From the NCBI RefSeq assembly GCF_016097555.1, contig NC_054701.1, forward strand, positions 7,614,560 to 7,678,559: a stretch of 64,000 nucleotides of DNA, given 5' to 3'. How positions within the stretch are numbered: the stretch's first letter is position 1; each line of letters starts with the position of its first letter. Positions 1 through 11,300 of this stretch are shown here, piece after piece. A program made the translations under genes and the position numbers. The DNA comes from Gigantopelta aegis (lineage: Eukaryota; Mollusca; Gastropoda; Neomphalida; Peltospiridae). The notes beneath the pieces were generated by a model. That model was not told where the DNA came from and ran no database searches. It was given only the letters and a program-made list of their open reading frames with translations.

Positions 1-95
1 AATAATAAAAAGTATTATGTATACTAATAGAAAGAAATAAGGCAACACATGAATAGAACCAGTAAATATTAACTGCAGCCAAAACCCTCATGCAC

Positions 96-958
96 AGTAT
101 CAAGACGTTGACCATTGTACCGACACACATATTTTACAGACATTCACTATTCTAATCCACAGCATCAGGACGTTAACCGTTTTACTGACACACGTCTCTA
201 TATTTTATACAGACATTCACTATTCTAATCCACAGTATCAGGACGTTAACCGTTTTACTGACACACATCTATATTTTACAGACATTCACTAGTCTAATCC
301 ACAGCATCAGGACGTTAACCGTTTTACTGACACACATCTCTATATTTTATAGACATTCACTAGTCTAATTCACAGCATCAGGACGTTAACCGTTTTACTG
401 ACACACGTCTCTATATTTTACAGACATTCACTAGTCTAATCCACAGCATCAGGACGTTAACCGTTTTACTGACACACGTCTGATATATTTTAGACATTCA
501 CTATTCTAATCCACAGCATCAGGACGTTAACCGTTTTACTGACACACATCTCTATATTTTACACAGACATTCACTAGTCTAATCCACAACATCAGGACGT
601 TAACCGTTTTACTGACACACGTCTCTATATTTTACAGACATTCACTAGTCTAATCCACAGCATCAGGACGTTAACCGTTTTACTGACACACATCTCTATA
701 TTTTACACAGACATTCACTAGTCTAATCCACAGCATCAGGACGTTAACCGTTTTACTGACACACATCTCTATATTTTACACAGACATTCACTATTCTAAT
801 CCACAGCATCAGGACGTTAACCGTTTTACTGACACACATCTCTATATTTTATACAGACATACACTAGTCTAATCCACAGCATCAGGACGTTAACCGTTTT
901 ACTGACTCACATCTCTATATTTTATACAGACATTCACTAGTCTAATTCACAGCATCAG
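96..958. repeat. ~73-bp satellite array, left part (about 12 units)
   Basis: About twelve tandem units of 69-75 bp. Each carries the core AGGACGTTAACCGTTTTACT followed by a TATATTTTA block and a CATTCACTA block. Units differ mainly by small indels (ATAC/ACAC) and single substitutions. The array is interrupted at 958/959 by the Harbinger transposon and resumes at 14920, so it is the target of that insertion. The 95 bases before it are unremarkable AT-rich DNA. Confidence 0.95.
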
Positions 959-1154
959 GGGTCTTATGCATGAACCGAAACAATGACGAAGTCCCAGACT
1001 ATTTACGGACGTCGAGACTTTCACGAGTAAATCGGAATGCATGAACATGGACAAGTCAAAGTCACTGCAGATTGGACGGACGAAATTACGCGATTTTTAG
1101 ACCTGCTATAACCCAGGCGTAAACGCAGTAGTTTCGGACAACTGGGCATTTAGT

Positions 1155-2376
1155 ATGGCGGCGGTTATACTGATGCGTTACAACAACACACGTGCTATTC
1201 GAAGAAACAGAATATTTCGAGATGTCACACATCCTTTGGAGATATATGATGATATTGAGATATATAAGAAATTTCGATGTGATAGGTACATGATTTTACA
1301 ACTAACCGACGAGCTGTATGAGGATATTGCTTATCCATTAACACGAAATGGGTCGCTAACCCCCGTGTTACAAGTGCTTGTTGCTCTTAGGTTTTATGCA
1401 ACGGGAACATTTTAGAATGTTATAGGCGACTTAATAGGCGTCGACCAGTCCACAGTTAGTCGTACAGTGTCAAGAGTGACCGACGCATTCCTTCGGCATA
1501 TAAACGAATACATCGTTTGGCCAAATCAGACACAGGCAGATGAAACGAAGTTAAAAAAATTCCAAATGAGACGCTTTGTAAGTGTTATTGGTTGCATAGA
1601 TGGGACACACATCCGCATCCAGGCTCTAGCTCAAGAGGAACACGAATTTATAAACAGAAAAAATGTCCATTCTATTAATGTCCACAAACAGTTTGTTTAA
1701 ATATTATACTGTACACCGGTGCTACGGTTTCCTTTACACATTCTTTGATCATTGTAAATTTATTTAAATTAAATTATAAGTTAAACATCTGTTATAAAAT
1801 TTATTATTTGTGTCATTTTCAGGTGATATGTGATGCTGATATGTGCTTCATCAATGTCATAGCCAAATGGCCTGGGTCAGTGCACGACGCGCGAATTTTG
1901 AGACAATCGCCCCTGTTTGCGGACTATGAAGAAAACAAACCTCCACTAAACGGCATTATACTGGAAGATAGTGGATACATGGCTCGAACGTGGCTCATGA
2001 CACCCATTATGAACCCAACTACAAGAAAACGGACAAATTTCAACTTTGCTCACTCGTCAATACGAACAACTGTTGAACGAAGCATTGGTGTGGTTAAACA
2101 AAGATTTCATTGTCTCCGTTGTGGTTTACCACTGCAACCCCCCCCCCCCCCCCCCCCCCCCCCAAAGCCTGCAAAGTCATTATTGTGTGTTTCATGTTGC
2201 ACAACCATACAAGACGTCAGAATCTTCCACCACCCGACGATGCAACAAACCCTTCAAGCATTTCAGAAGATGGGGATGATGGGGACGATTGTACTACCCA
2301 GCAAACCATATCAGAGAGAACAAGAACAGCGGCAGGGAAAACAGTTAGAGACAGAATAATCAACGAATGCTTTTAA
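1155..2376 (+). pseudogene. HARBI1-like Harbinger transposase (DDE_Tnp_4 type), broken
   Basis: DDE nuclease that would cut and paste the surrounding element. The ATG at 1155 starts a reading frame with the helix-turn-helix-like VDQSTVSRTVSRV, then VIGCIDGTHIRI (first catalytic Asp) up to about 1700. After an intron ending at TTTTCAG (1816-1822), the frame resumes with VICDADM, WPGSVHDARI, LEDSGYMARTWLMTP and TTVERSIGVVKQRF, containing the second Asp and the Glu. The C-terminus reads KACKVIIVCFMLHN through a stop at 2374-2376. Breaks seen: an in-frame TAG at 1413-1415 (probably from CAG), a donor after INVHKQ that no longer begins with GT at the expected phase, and a 26-nt poly-C run (2138-2163) that shifts frame between the catalytic core and the tail. 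Size and motif order match a complete HARBI1 protein, so decay looks recent. The protein is not functional as read. Confidence 0.9.
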
Positions 2377-2511
2377 AGTATTTTATAAATGTAACTCATA
2401 CAAGAAAATACACACACACACACACGCTTAATATTATTTTACAAATACATATACGTTTTTGTTTTTTTTCACTGTCCTTGTTTTTTCAGTTGTTCTATTT
2501 GTAATTCAAGT
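2377..2511. repeat. Short AC microsatellite and T-rich spacer between convergent Harbinger genes
   Basis: A short (AC)n tract (2409-2425) and T-rich DNA between the transposase stop and the Myb-like gene stop on the opposite strand. It would hold both 3' UTRs; no coding potential is seen. Confidence 0.6.
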
Positions 2512-5275
2512 TTAATCTTTTTTTAACTTCACCATTTCCGTGATGACTTCATTCTTATCTATTTCGGAAGACAACCATTTCAAAAATAAATCATTTTCAT
2601 TTTCAGAGCTGCATTCTACGCTTGGAATAGGTAGTTTGCTCTTCCTCTTTGTTGTCTGCTTAGTAGAATACACGGATCTTGTATTACTCGACGAACCAAT
2701 GGAATTGAAGGTTGATGTACTTTCGCCCCCAGTTGATGAAGATGGGCCACTAACATTTTCCTCTGTGTTGTTACCGATGCACGCGTCAGATGTAACACTT
2801 AATTCAGCATTGTTTCCAATATCTGTAGGAAATTATAATAAAAAATGAAATAAATACCTTGCAAATGATTTCACTTAATGTTATATGTGTGTGTTCATAT
2901 GTTACATGCAATGAAAAAAAAAAGTAATCTGTATAATGCCTTTCGGGGGTGGGTAATTTGTCAACACATTGGCTACAATGAAAATATTGTAAAGATCAAT
3001 CAAGTACCTTTTAGCGTAGAGCAGTCCTTTATTTAAGACTGAAATTTAAAATAATTACATTAATTAACGTTTGTAAAACTTGGTCCTCCGTCAACTTGTA
3101 GACTCACCCTCTGAGGATGAACATCAACTTTGGGGGTTACTATTACATAAAAGGGTAGTTAATTGATGTTTAGGTTACTATTACATAAAAGGGTAGTTAA
3201 TTGATGTTTAGGTTACTATTACATAAAAGGATAGTTAATTGATGTTTAGGTTACTATTACATAAAAGGGTAGTTTATTGATGTTTAGGTTACTATTACAT
3301 AAAAGGGTAGTGTATTGATGTTTAGGTTACTATTACATAAAAGGGTAGTTTATTGATGTTTAGGTTACTATTACATAAAAGGGTAGTTAATTGATGTTTA
3401 GGTTACTATTACATAAAAGTGTAGTTAATTGATGTTTAGGACTTTAAATTTCCGCAAATGTGTTGAAATTAGCACTGAAAGTCTGCCAATCGGAAGATAG
3501 CTTTAAATATCCAGGCATGCTTCAGATTGGGTGATGTGTCAAATTGCCTATAACATATATAAAACTAATATACAAAAAAATATATATCTTTCTTAAAGGG
3601 ACACACCCTAGTTACAGTTATTTGTTAACCATTACGGCGTTGTTTTTCGCTATTAAACCCCATATTTCACAAATAAAATTGCACTTTACTTACATTTTAT
3701 TATTTAGAATACACATTTCCATTCACCTGAAGTGCTTTGTGGTAATCCTGATGTTTGTAAAACCACGAAATGCATTTTTTGCATTTTTTCACAAGACGTG
3801 CTATCGAGAAAAAACCGTTAAGCAAGCGAGGTCCAATCTATTTTTAGAGGGAATCTTCCTGTGTAAACGTCACAGATGTTGGTATACCACGTGACCGTTA
3901 TTAGAGGCACTGATTTTCCGTGATCGCAGAATCGCGGACGGAATCGCGGAAATATCTATCTGAAACGGAATTCCCGATTTTTTTCCAAAACATTATTTAA
4001 CTTTAAATAGCGCATTTGATTAATTAAAATTTATTTTTCAAACTAGAAACTATAGACACCGACATCTGCCTGTGCTACGCTACGACACTAGTACCTTTGT
4101 ATGTTACGCCAAATGTTTAATGTAGAGTATCTAGACGTTTTATCAGTCGTGTTTTCTTCGCTTATTCCCGGCGATTTAACGGGAAAAACCGAACATTGTG
4201 AGCTAAAATTGTCCGATATTTACTCAAGTGAAAGATATATTATGTTATGTTTGCTTATTAATTTTTAACATTTACGGCATTGCCATATTTCCGATCTCAC
4301 AAAGGAATGCAGTAGTATGCCAGGCTTTGTTCAAAATAAATTATATAAGGGAAGTGGTTTATAGTGTGATCGTTTGTAATTATTTTCTCGATAATATCGT
4401 AAAGAAAACCGAAAATATCCGAAGTCTGTGTGAAACAAAAACAGAATTTGTTTAATACTGAAACGGAAAAAACCGGATTTTGTAACATTATGAAACGGAA
4501 AAGGGAAAAATCAGAAACGGAAAATCAGTGCCTCTACGTTATCATTTTGGTTCGGTTTGTTTTCTTGTGCACGGTTCGCGCAATCAACATCCGATTTGTT
4601 GTTGTTCATTTGTGAGATTTTTCTTCACAGTTCGTGAACATTTTTAGTAACAATAAAGTTCAGACAAATAAGTGTCTCAATTCATGTTTCCACAATTACT
4701 CCGTAAGCCACGCCCCCTTAGATACTGTTACTACGTCCCACGAACTAACATCCAAAATGACGGAATCCGTAGCAGACTGCGTAGCTGATCTAAAAAGTAT
4801 TCCAGATGATGTGTCTGTTTTATATCTTCCTGAGAGTTCGGGCCTTTCCAGAAAAGCACAAGAGAAAGGTTTAAATTATTTTACGCAAGGCTACATCCAC
4901 GATATAAAAATTTCCGACGAAAATCAACCGAAAGTAAATGCGAGATGCTGGCGTTCCATGAGGAAAAACGACTCGGCACACAAACTGCATATTCAAGTTT
5001 GCTTGGAGACGAAACAGCTATCAGAGGCTAACTGCTCCTGTAAAGCTGGGTGAGTATATTTTGGTATTAAACTAATATTGCAGCATGGTTTATTTTAGTG
5101 CAAAGCAAAAAGAAAAGTAACAAACCGGAATATAACAAATGACACACACGTGTCTTAAAGCTGCATTGTCAAGACTTTGTAATAATATTTGAACATTTAC
5201 AATAGATCGCCCAACTGTTTAGTTTGAATTCACCTCACAACCAATTTCGGTCATATGCATCACACACACACAGTG

Positions 5276-5312
<37 letters not shown>

Positions 5313-8300
5313 CTGTTCATGGGCCCCGTCTGTGGGCCCATTGGGCCATTTCTCGTTCCAGCCAGTGCACCATGACTGGTATATACTACCCTGTCTGTGG
5401 GATGGTGCTGCTAATCAAAAATAGTAGCCCATGAAGTGACAACATTGGGTTTCCTCTCTCAATATAGTGTAGTCCTTAACCATGTCTGACACCATATAAC
5501 CGTAAATAAAATGTGTTGAGTGCGTCATTAAATAAAACATTTCTTTCTTCTTTTTTTCTGTTCATGGGATGTGTGTGGGCATGTATATTATTCATATTTA
5601 TAATAGGTAATTTGTATATAGCTAAATATCAACTGTGTATTATTATTATTTGAAAACAACAGGTGTTCACGAATATAAACGAATTTCTTTTTGTACTTCC
5701 AGGCTAAGTGGCCACTGCTCACACATTATTGGGCTCTTAAAAACCTTACAAGGATTCAAGCTGCACAATTTAACATCAGTCCCAGAACAGCAGAGTTGTA
5801 CGAGCATTCCAAGACAGGGGGGCCATCCAAGAGGGATGAAAATAAAGCCAATACCAATGAGCCATGTTGTGGTGGAAAGACCCACAGCAGAAGTCATAAA
5901 ACGAAAGCCTGTATTGTGTCAGTTGGACATACAGAAGAAGTAAGACTTATAATGTTGATTTGTTCTTTGATACTATAGGTGGTATACCTATTGTAATTCT
6001 ATTGATTCATTTTGAAATTAGCATCACCTCATTGAGATTTTTATTGTATTTCTGGAATATTTCAGTATGTTCTGCAACTTCTTTGCATATTGTAAAGTTG
6101 CATTTAAAAGTCTATAATACTCTCTGAAAATGTAGAGAATTAAATAATAACAATAAACTGAATATAAAATGTACATGTATATTTTAATGAATATAATAAA
6201 ACACAGAATTGATTATATTTTGCATAAACTAATTTCATGTTGTTGTGAAATTAATATTTAATAATTAACTGGAATGTAGTATGATACTTTAAAAGTATTG
6301 TGCTGCTAACAATACGAAATTATTATGCACATAAATACCTCTGCAATATGAATACATCGTAATGACAACAATGTTACAATTCCTTTTTAACAAGTAAATA
6401 CTACACCTTATAAGTTGGAAAACTGGCAAGATAGACTTAGATTATTTGTATTTGGATTGCAATTGGGGGGATTTCCAAGGAACTTATAAACAATGTTTTA
6501 CTACATCTGTAGGTAGATATAATAATCATCATCTTTAGAACAGGTCTTACAATATTTTCTGTAAAATGTTGCAGTTGCTAATGCATCATACATTGTTGTA
6601 AAGTTTGTTTTATTTGTTTGTTTTTAGTTAGTATACAGCTTAGCATACAGTTATGCAACACATGCACTAATTCTTTACACTTCAGACTTCCTCTTGTTGA
6701 GTCTTCTGATGTTAAAAAACTGAGACAACTCGATGGAACGCCACTGGGATAATTTAATCAGAAGATGGACCTACAGTGGATACATCTTTTGAGAAAGTAC
6801 CTGTTGGCTCACTGCTATCATATCGGGTAAAAACCTTTCTTTCTGTTTTCCAATTTCATTTATCCCTAACAAATGTATCTTGAAACAATGTCAAAAAGCA
6901 ACAAACTGCCCAAATCTGGTTTATGTTTTGGAAGAGCGAAGTTGGGATTGTATGAAAGACAATTCTGTAGTTTTTTATTTTGGAAATTACTCTTTCAATG
7001 TGAATTCGATGTTTTGCAATTTTTTGTGTCAGTTCTGTATCTCCTGGGGACATCTGTGAACCAGACGAAGCAAATGGCGGTATATTTAATTTTAATCCTA
7101 GCTTTTCTAATTCGTTCCCAATGGTGAATCCTTTGTCTGCCATGACAGCATCTCCTTCCAGTAAATAACCTCTTTCAAGTAGAGCTTTCAGTAAATCATA
7201 AAGCCCACTGTTTGTTGTAATTTCTTTGTCTGATACAGACCCAGTAAACAGTTCAGAAACAAACATCAATGATCCACATGGATCACAACCAATAAGACAC
7301 TTTAAGGTAGTGCTTGATTTGTAGTCACTGTACATTTGACTTTGTAGAGCCAGAGCACAAGGAGATTGTGTTTTAATTTCTGTGCCATCAATGATAATCA
7401 GACTTGTGGGAAATTCCTTTTTGTAGTCAGCAGGCATATTGTTAATTATTATATCCCTGTGTGGCCAAATATTTAACTGTCCAAATTTGAAATACATGTG
7501 TTCAGTCCATGCATTAAAAATGTCACTCGAAGATTGCAATGAAAGTCCCAATCGCATGAATATGTCTTTTAGGCCAAAATTATGCCGCAATCTACACAAA
7601 CATAGAAAAAGACAATCTTTCAGGGCAAGCCTTCTAATGTCACGCCTACTTTTTCTGTAAGAAATGCAATCATCACTTGGTGCAAGAAAATCAAGGAGTG
7701 CAAGAAATCTTAACAGCTTTAATCCTGTGTAATACTGGAAAAGAGTTTTAAGTTTTCCCTCTCTTCTACAGACACTATCAAAACCAAATCTTTCTCCATC
7801 TTCTAATTTTTTCTCTAATTCTGTTATTCGTGTCTTCTGTTCTTGTACTTTCTTAAGCAATTCATCATTTTGCATTGTTGTCTCTTCTAAATGTTTTCGA
7901 AGTTTGTGACTCTCTGCACTATGTACCAGGAGATCAAGTGGGGAAACCCCTGAAAAGATATGAATGAAAAAAGACACATTCAATGTACTTAACAAAATAT
8001 TTTGTATTATATTTTAGACAAGAAACTTCAAAAATATAGAAGCCTCTGTGGGAAATGGATGCGGCAATACACTATTTCCAAAAACAGCACCTGTAAAGTT
8101 AACAGATGAATATCTTTGCTTAAATAAAGACTTTGCCCTGGTTGATGCAGAAAAACTGGAAAGCCAGACACAGGGACAGGCAAGCTGCCAGTTATGGAAA
8201 ACATCAAGGGCCAAACGAATAACAGCGTCAAATTTTGGGAAAGTTTTACAGCTCAAGTCTGTGCCATCTTCAAAATTCTTGGAGAATATATTTAACACCA

Positions 8301-11300
8301 AAGAAATATCAGCTGCTCCCTTGGAATATGGCAGAAGAAATGAACCAAAAGCAAAAGCCAAGTATCTTGAACTATATCATTCAAGACACATACATTAATG
8401 TGGACTGGTGATAAATAAAGAATTTTTGTTTTTAGGTGCCAGCCCAGATGGTAAAGTATGTGATAACAATGATTGTGGCATAATTGAGGTCAAGTGCCCA
8501 TATACTGCAACAGACCATACAATTAATTAAGCAGTTGATGGACTTAAAAATCTTATTTTGAAAAGGGAAGGCAATTCAATTATTTTGCCTCAGAATCATC
8601 AATACTATGACCAGGTTCAAGGACAGCTGATGGTAACTGGCTCAAAGTTTTGTGACTTTGTAGTTTATACCAATAAAGACTTGCACGTTCAGCAGATTTA
8701 TCCAAATATTGACCATATGCAAAACATGTTGCAAAAATTATCTTTGTTTTACATGAAATTTGCAAAACCCCATCTAGCCGAAATGGAAAAAAACAAGTAG
8801 TTCAGGTGTATATTGAATATACAGGTGTATATATGTTGTGGGTTAGGTTTCATTTTTGTGTAAATAATTTACACAACACATTATTATTACTACACATAAA
8901 TGTGTAATTAATGCATTGAACACTTGAACTTAGTTTTCATCAGTTTGAGTACTTTCATCTTTATGGAATTCTGTAGGTGGAGCATTTTCATTGTCATCGG
9001 GTCTGGTGGCACTGAAATCATGAGAATGTAATCAATTAATGTCAGGGCTTGTAGATTGTGGTAGCCCTACCCCCATGGCTAATGATATTGAATGCTGGGC
9101 TAGTCAATAACTGCTACTGCCATGCCCAACGGTTAGTAAAAATATTTGGTCAAATGTTACAGTCAAGTCTATTTTGTAAATATGACTATCCTGCCTCCAC
9201 CCCTACCCCAATGTTAGTGTTTTAAGCTCTACCTCACTCTTTAGGTGACAAATCCGATTATTACTATTAATTAGTAAAATTAAACTAAAGTTGGGCTAGT
9301 GATTTTTTTAATTATGGCTAGTAAATTTAAAAAATCCCTGATCCCATGGCTACTGGATTTTATGAATGTATTTTGTATTTCCTTGTTATTAATCTTGTAT
9401 GTGAAAATCACAATAAATAAATTTGTTCAGCCAATGACTGCAAATTATCTTTAACACATATTAAAAAGCAGTAAGAAAACAACACCCAAGGTATTTGAAG
9501 ACAAAGCCTGAGAAATTGTGACTTAAAAGTCATGTACTTGAACTTGCTTTAAATGGGGTTACCTACTCTGTATTACTTTCGATTGAAATCTCCTGTAATC
9601 GCCGTTTCTTTGGTGGGGGCCTTGACGGTGTTGATCGACTCCCATCTGCAGCTACTGGATCAGGGTGTATCTCTGATGGGCCTCTCTCTCCAACAAAATG
9701 CTGTAAAAGAAAATATTTTCAGATATCAAAATGCAAAATCTAACAAGGTAAGCTACAAATGGTGAAAAAATAAAATAAAGGATGGCTGTAAAATTTCATT
9801 TCATATTATGCATCTTCAAATCATGCTTTAGAATGGTGATCTATATGATATGCACTTAAAATATTCTTGAACTACAGGGAAAAAAAAAGAGTAACATTTG
9901 TTTTATTTAACGATGCCACTAGAACACATCGTTTACTAATCATCGGTTATTAGACGTGAAATATACGGTCATTTTGATATGTTTGTCAGAGGAAGCCCTC
10001 TACATTTTATCATGTAGCAAGGGATCTTTTATATGCACTTTCACATAGACAGGAGAGTACATACCACAGCCTTTGGTATACAAGTGGTAGTGCACTGCCT
10101 AGTACTGGGAAAAAAAAAACAATCGGTGGATTTGATCCTAAACTACAAATGAGTAAAATTACAATGAATGTAAGAATACTTTGAATGACTCGCATGCATT
10201 ACCATTCCTTATTATGATAATGCCATATTTAAATTTACATTTCTTAGTTTTCTACTTCTGTCTGTTTAAATTTGAATTTTAAATAAATAAATAACTATGA
10301 AATAAATAAAAATGAGATAATTTCATGCACAGCTACACTCACCTTTGAACAAACATACTTGTGCTTGTTTATGTTATCAACATTTAGTTGAGAGTGTGGT
10401 CGTCCGCATAGTCGAATCCATTTTAAACATTTTTCTCGTTGCGTTTTCAACTTCGGAAACGGTATAAATGTCAAATGCTGTCCACTTTCGTACCGTTCAT
10501 CCGATTTGCATGTCCCCCAAGCACATCAATTCACCATTGTGCCTAAGAATAATGCCTTCTAACAAAGGAAGTATTAGCGCTTACTGAACAACTGAACTAA
10601 ACAATTATCAACATAAAAACACCGCTTGTGGGACATTATGGCGGACAAAAATAAAGCATTATGGGTATGTGGAAATAGCGCGCTTTGATTGGTTGAAGTT
10701 CCAAAGTGATTGACACCTGTGGAAACATGAATACAAAACGTTACAAACCCTTAAAACCAATAATTTTGCTAAGTCTTACGATATCTGGAGAGGGGATACA
10801 ACCAGGACAGAACAGTTGGAACATGTCCAGGAGAGGTGAAAAGAACGCACCCCAAGTCTGTGCGCACTCTGTGAAATTTGTCGTGACGTAGGCATTGTTG
10901 TGCTTCGAGCGACATCTACCGGTGACATCAGAATACTAACTTTCAAAATTATTTCAAGCAATTGGGACATGGGGATTCCCATGGTATTTATCGATATAAA
11001 ACCTGCTTTTTCACTCCATTTGATAAAAACGTGATCTAAGTGTGTTACAGGTTTGTAGATTAACCAAATTATAATTTATTTTCGCTAGATGGAACTAGGG
11101 TGTGCGGCTTTAATTTGAATGTATTTTTTTTATGAATTATAAAATAATACTTTCCAGTTTTGTCAGAATTATCATCTTCCTTCGTGGATTGTGATACTGA
11201 TGTCAATTTTATGTACGAGTCAGTGGGCACATCAACTGTATAAATTAAACGAAAACATTGTTATTGTTAACAAATATTTATTAATAATAATATTTGCATT

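Larger units (their letters stand above)
4757..8800 (+). pseudogene. SWIM zinc finger / YqaJ-like exonuclease protein of the ISL2EU element, broken
   Basis: Accessory protein of ISL2EU transposons; YqaJ domains belong to the lambda-exonuclease/restriction-endonuclease fold. Exon 1 (4757-5049, ATG MTESVADCVADL) ends at a GTGAGT donor. Exon 2 starts at 5703 after TACTTCCAG, and the join makes CSCKAG then SGHCSHIIGLL, a complete CxC..CxH SWIM finger. Exon 2 ends near a GTAAGA at 5940. A decayed exon follows TTCAG near 6696 (VESSDVKKLRQLDGTPLG). The nuclease exon (about 8020-8800) shows RITASNFGKVL, GASPDGKV, GIIEVKCPY and QVQGQLMVTGSKFCDFVVY, the expected order of YqaJ motifs. The reading frame changes near 8396 and a TAA interrupts at about 8528, so the protein is not complete. 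The transposase exon 6856-7949 lies antisense inside its last intron. Confidence 0.85.
4682..10730. mobile_element. ISL2EU-type DNA transposon, 6,049 bp, two interleaved genes
   Basis: Perfect 13-bp inverted ends TCATGTTTCCACA (4682-4694 and 10718-10730) with a 2-bp AT duplication (4680-4681, 10731-10732). The empty site is preserved in copy A of the TTAA element. It encodes a THAP plus DDE_Tnp_4-type transposase (minus) and a SWIM zinc finger plus YqaJ-type exonuclease protein (plus). As I recall the family, that gene pair and a 2-bp target duplication define ISL2EU/IS4EU. The element sits inside TTAA copy B and itself contains SINEs at 5321-5553 and 9905-10140. Confidence 0.92.
3597..11109. 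mobile_element. TTAA-target nonautonomous element, copy B, split by two later insertions
   Basis: Flanked by TTAA (3593-3596, 11110-11113), with terminal inverted repeats AGGGACACACCCTAGTT at the left and the reverse complement of AGCCGCACACCCTAGTT at the right. Without the 635-bp element and the ISL2EU, three pieces (3597-3901, 4543-4681, 10733-11109) total about 820 bp and align end to end with copy A (11429-12208) in inverted orientation. TTAA target duplications are typical of piggyBac-type transposition; no transposase is encoded, so this is a MITE-like derivative. Short reading frames in it match across the two copies only because the DNA is similar. Confidence 0.9.

Noticed and set aside
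2046-2279. Pro-rich protein across the poly-C tract
   Set aside because: It is the Harbinger transposase read in a shifted frame through a C run.
3544-3894. 116-codon plus-strand frame
   Set aside because: Falls in the left end of a TTAA element; the matching DNA in copy A is not open in the same way.
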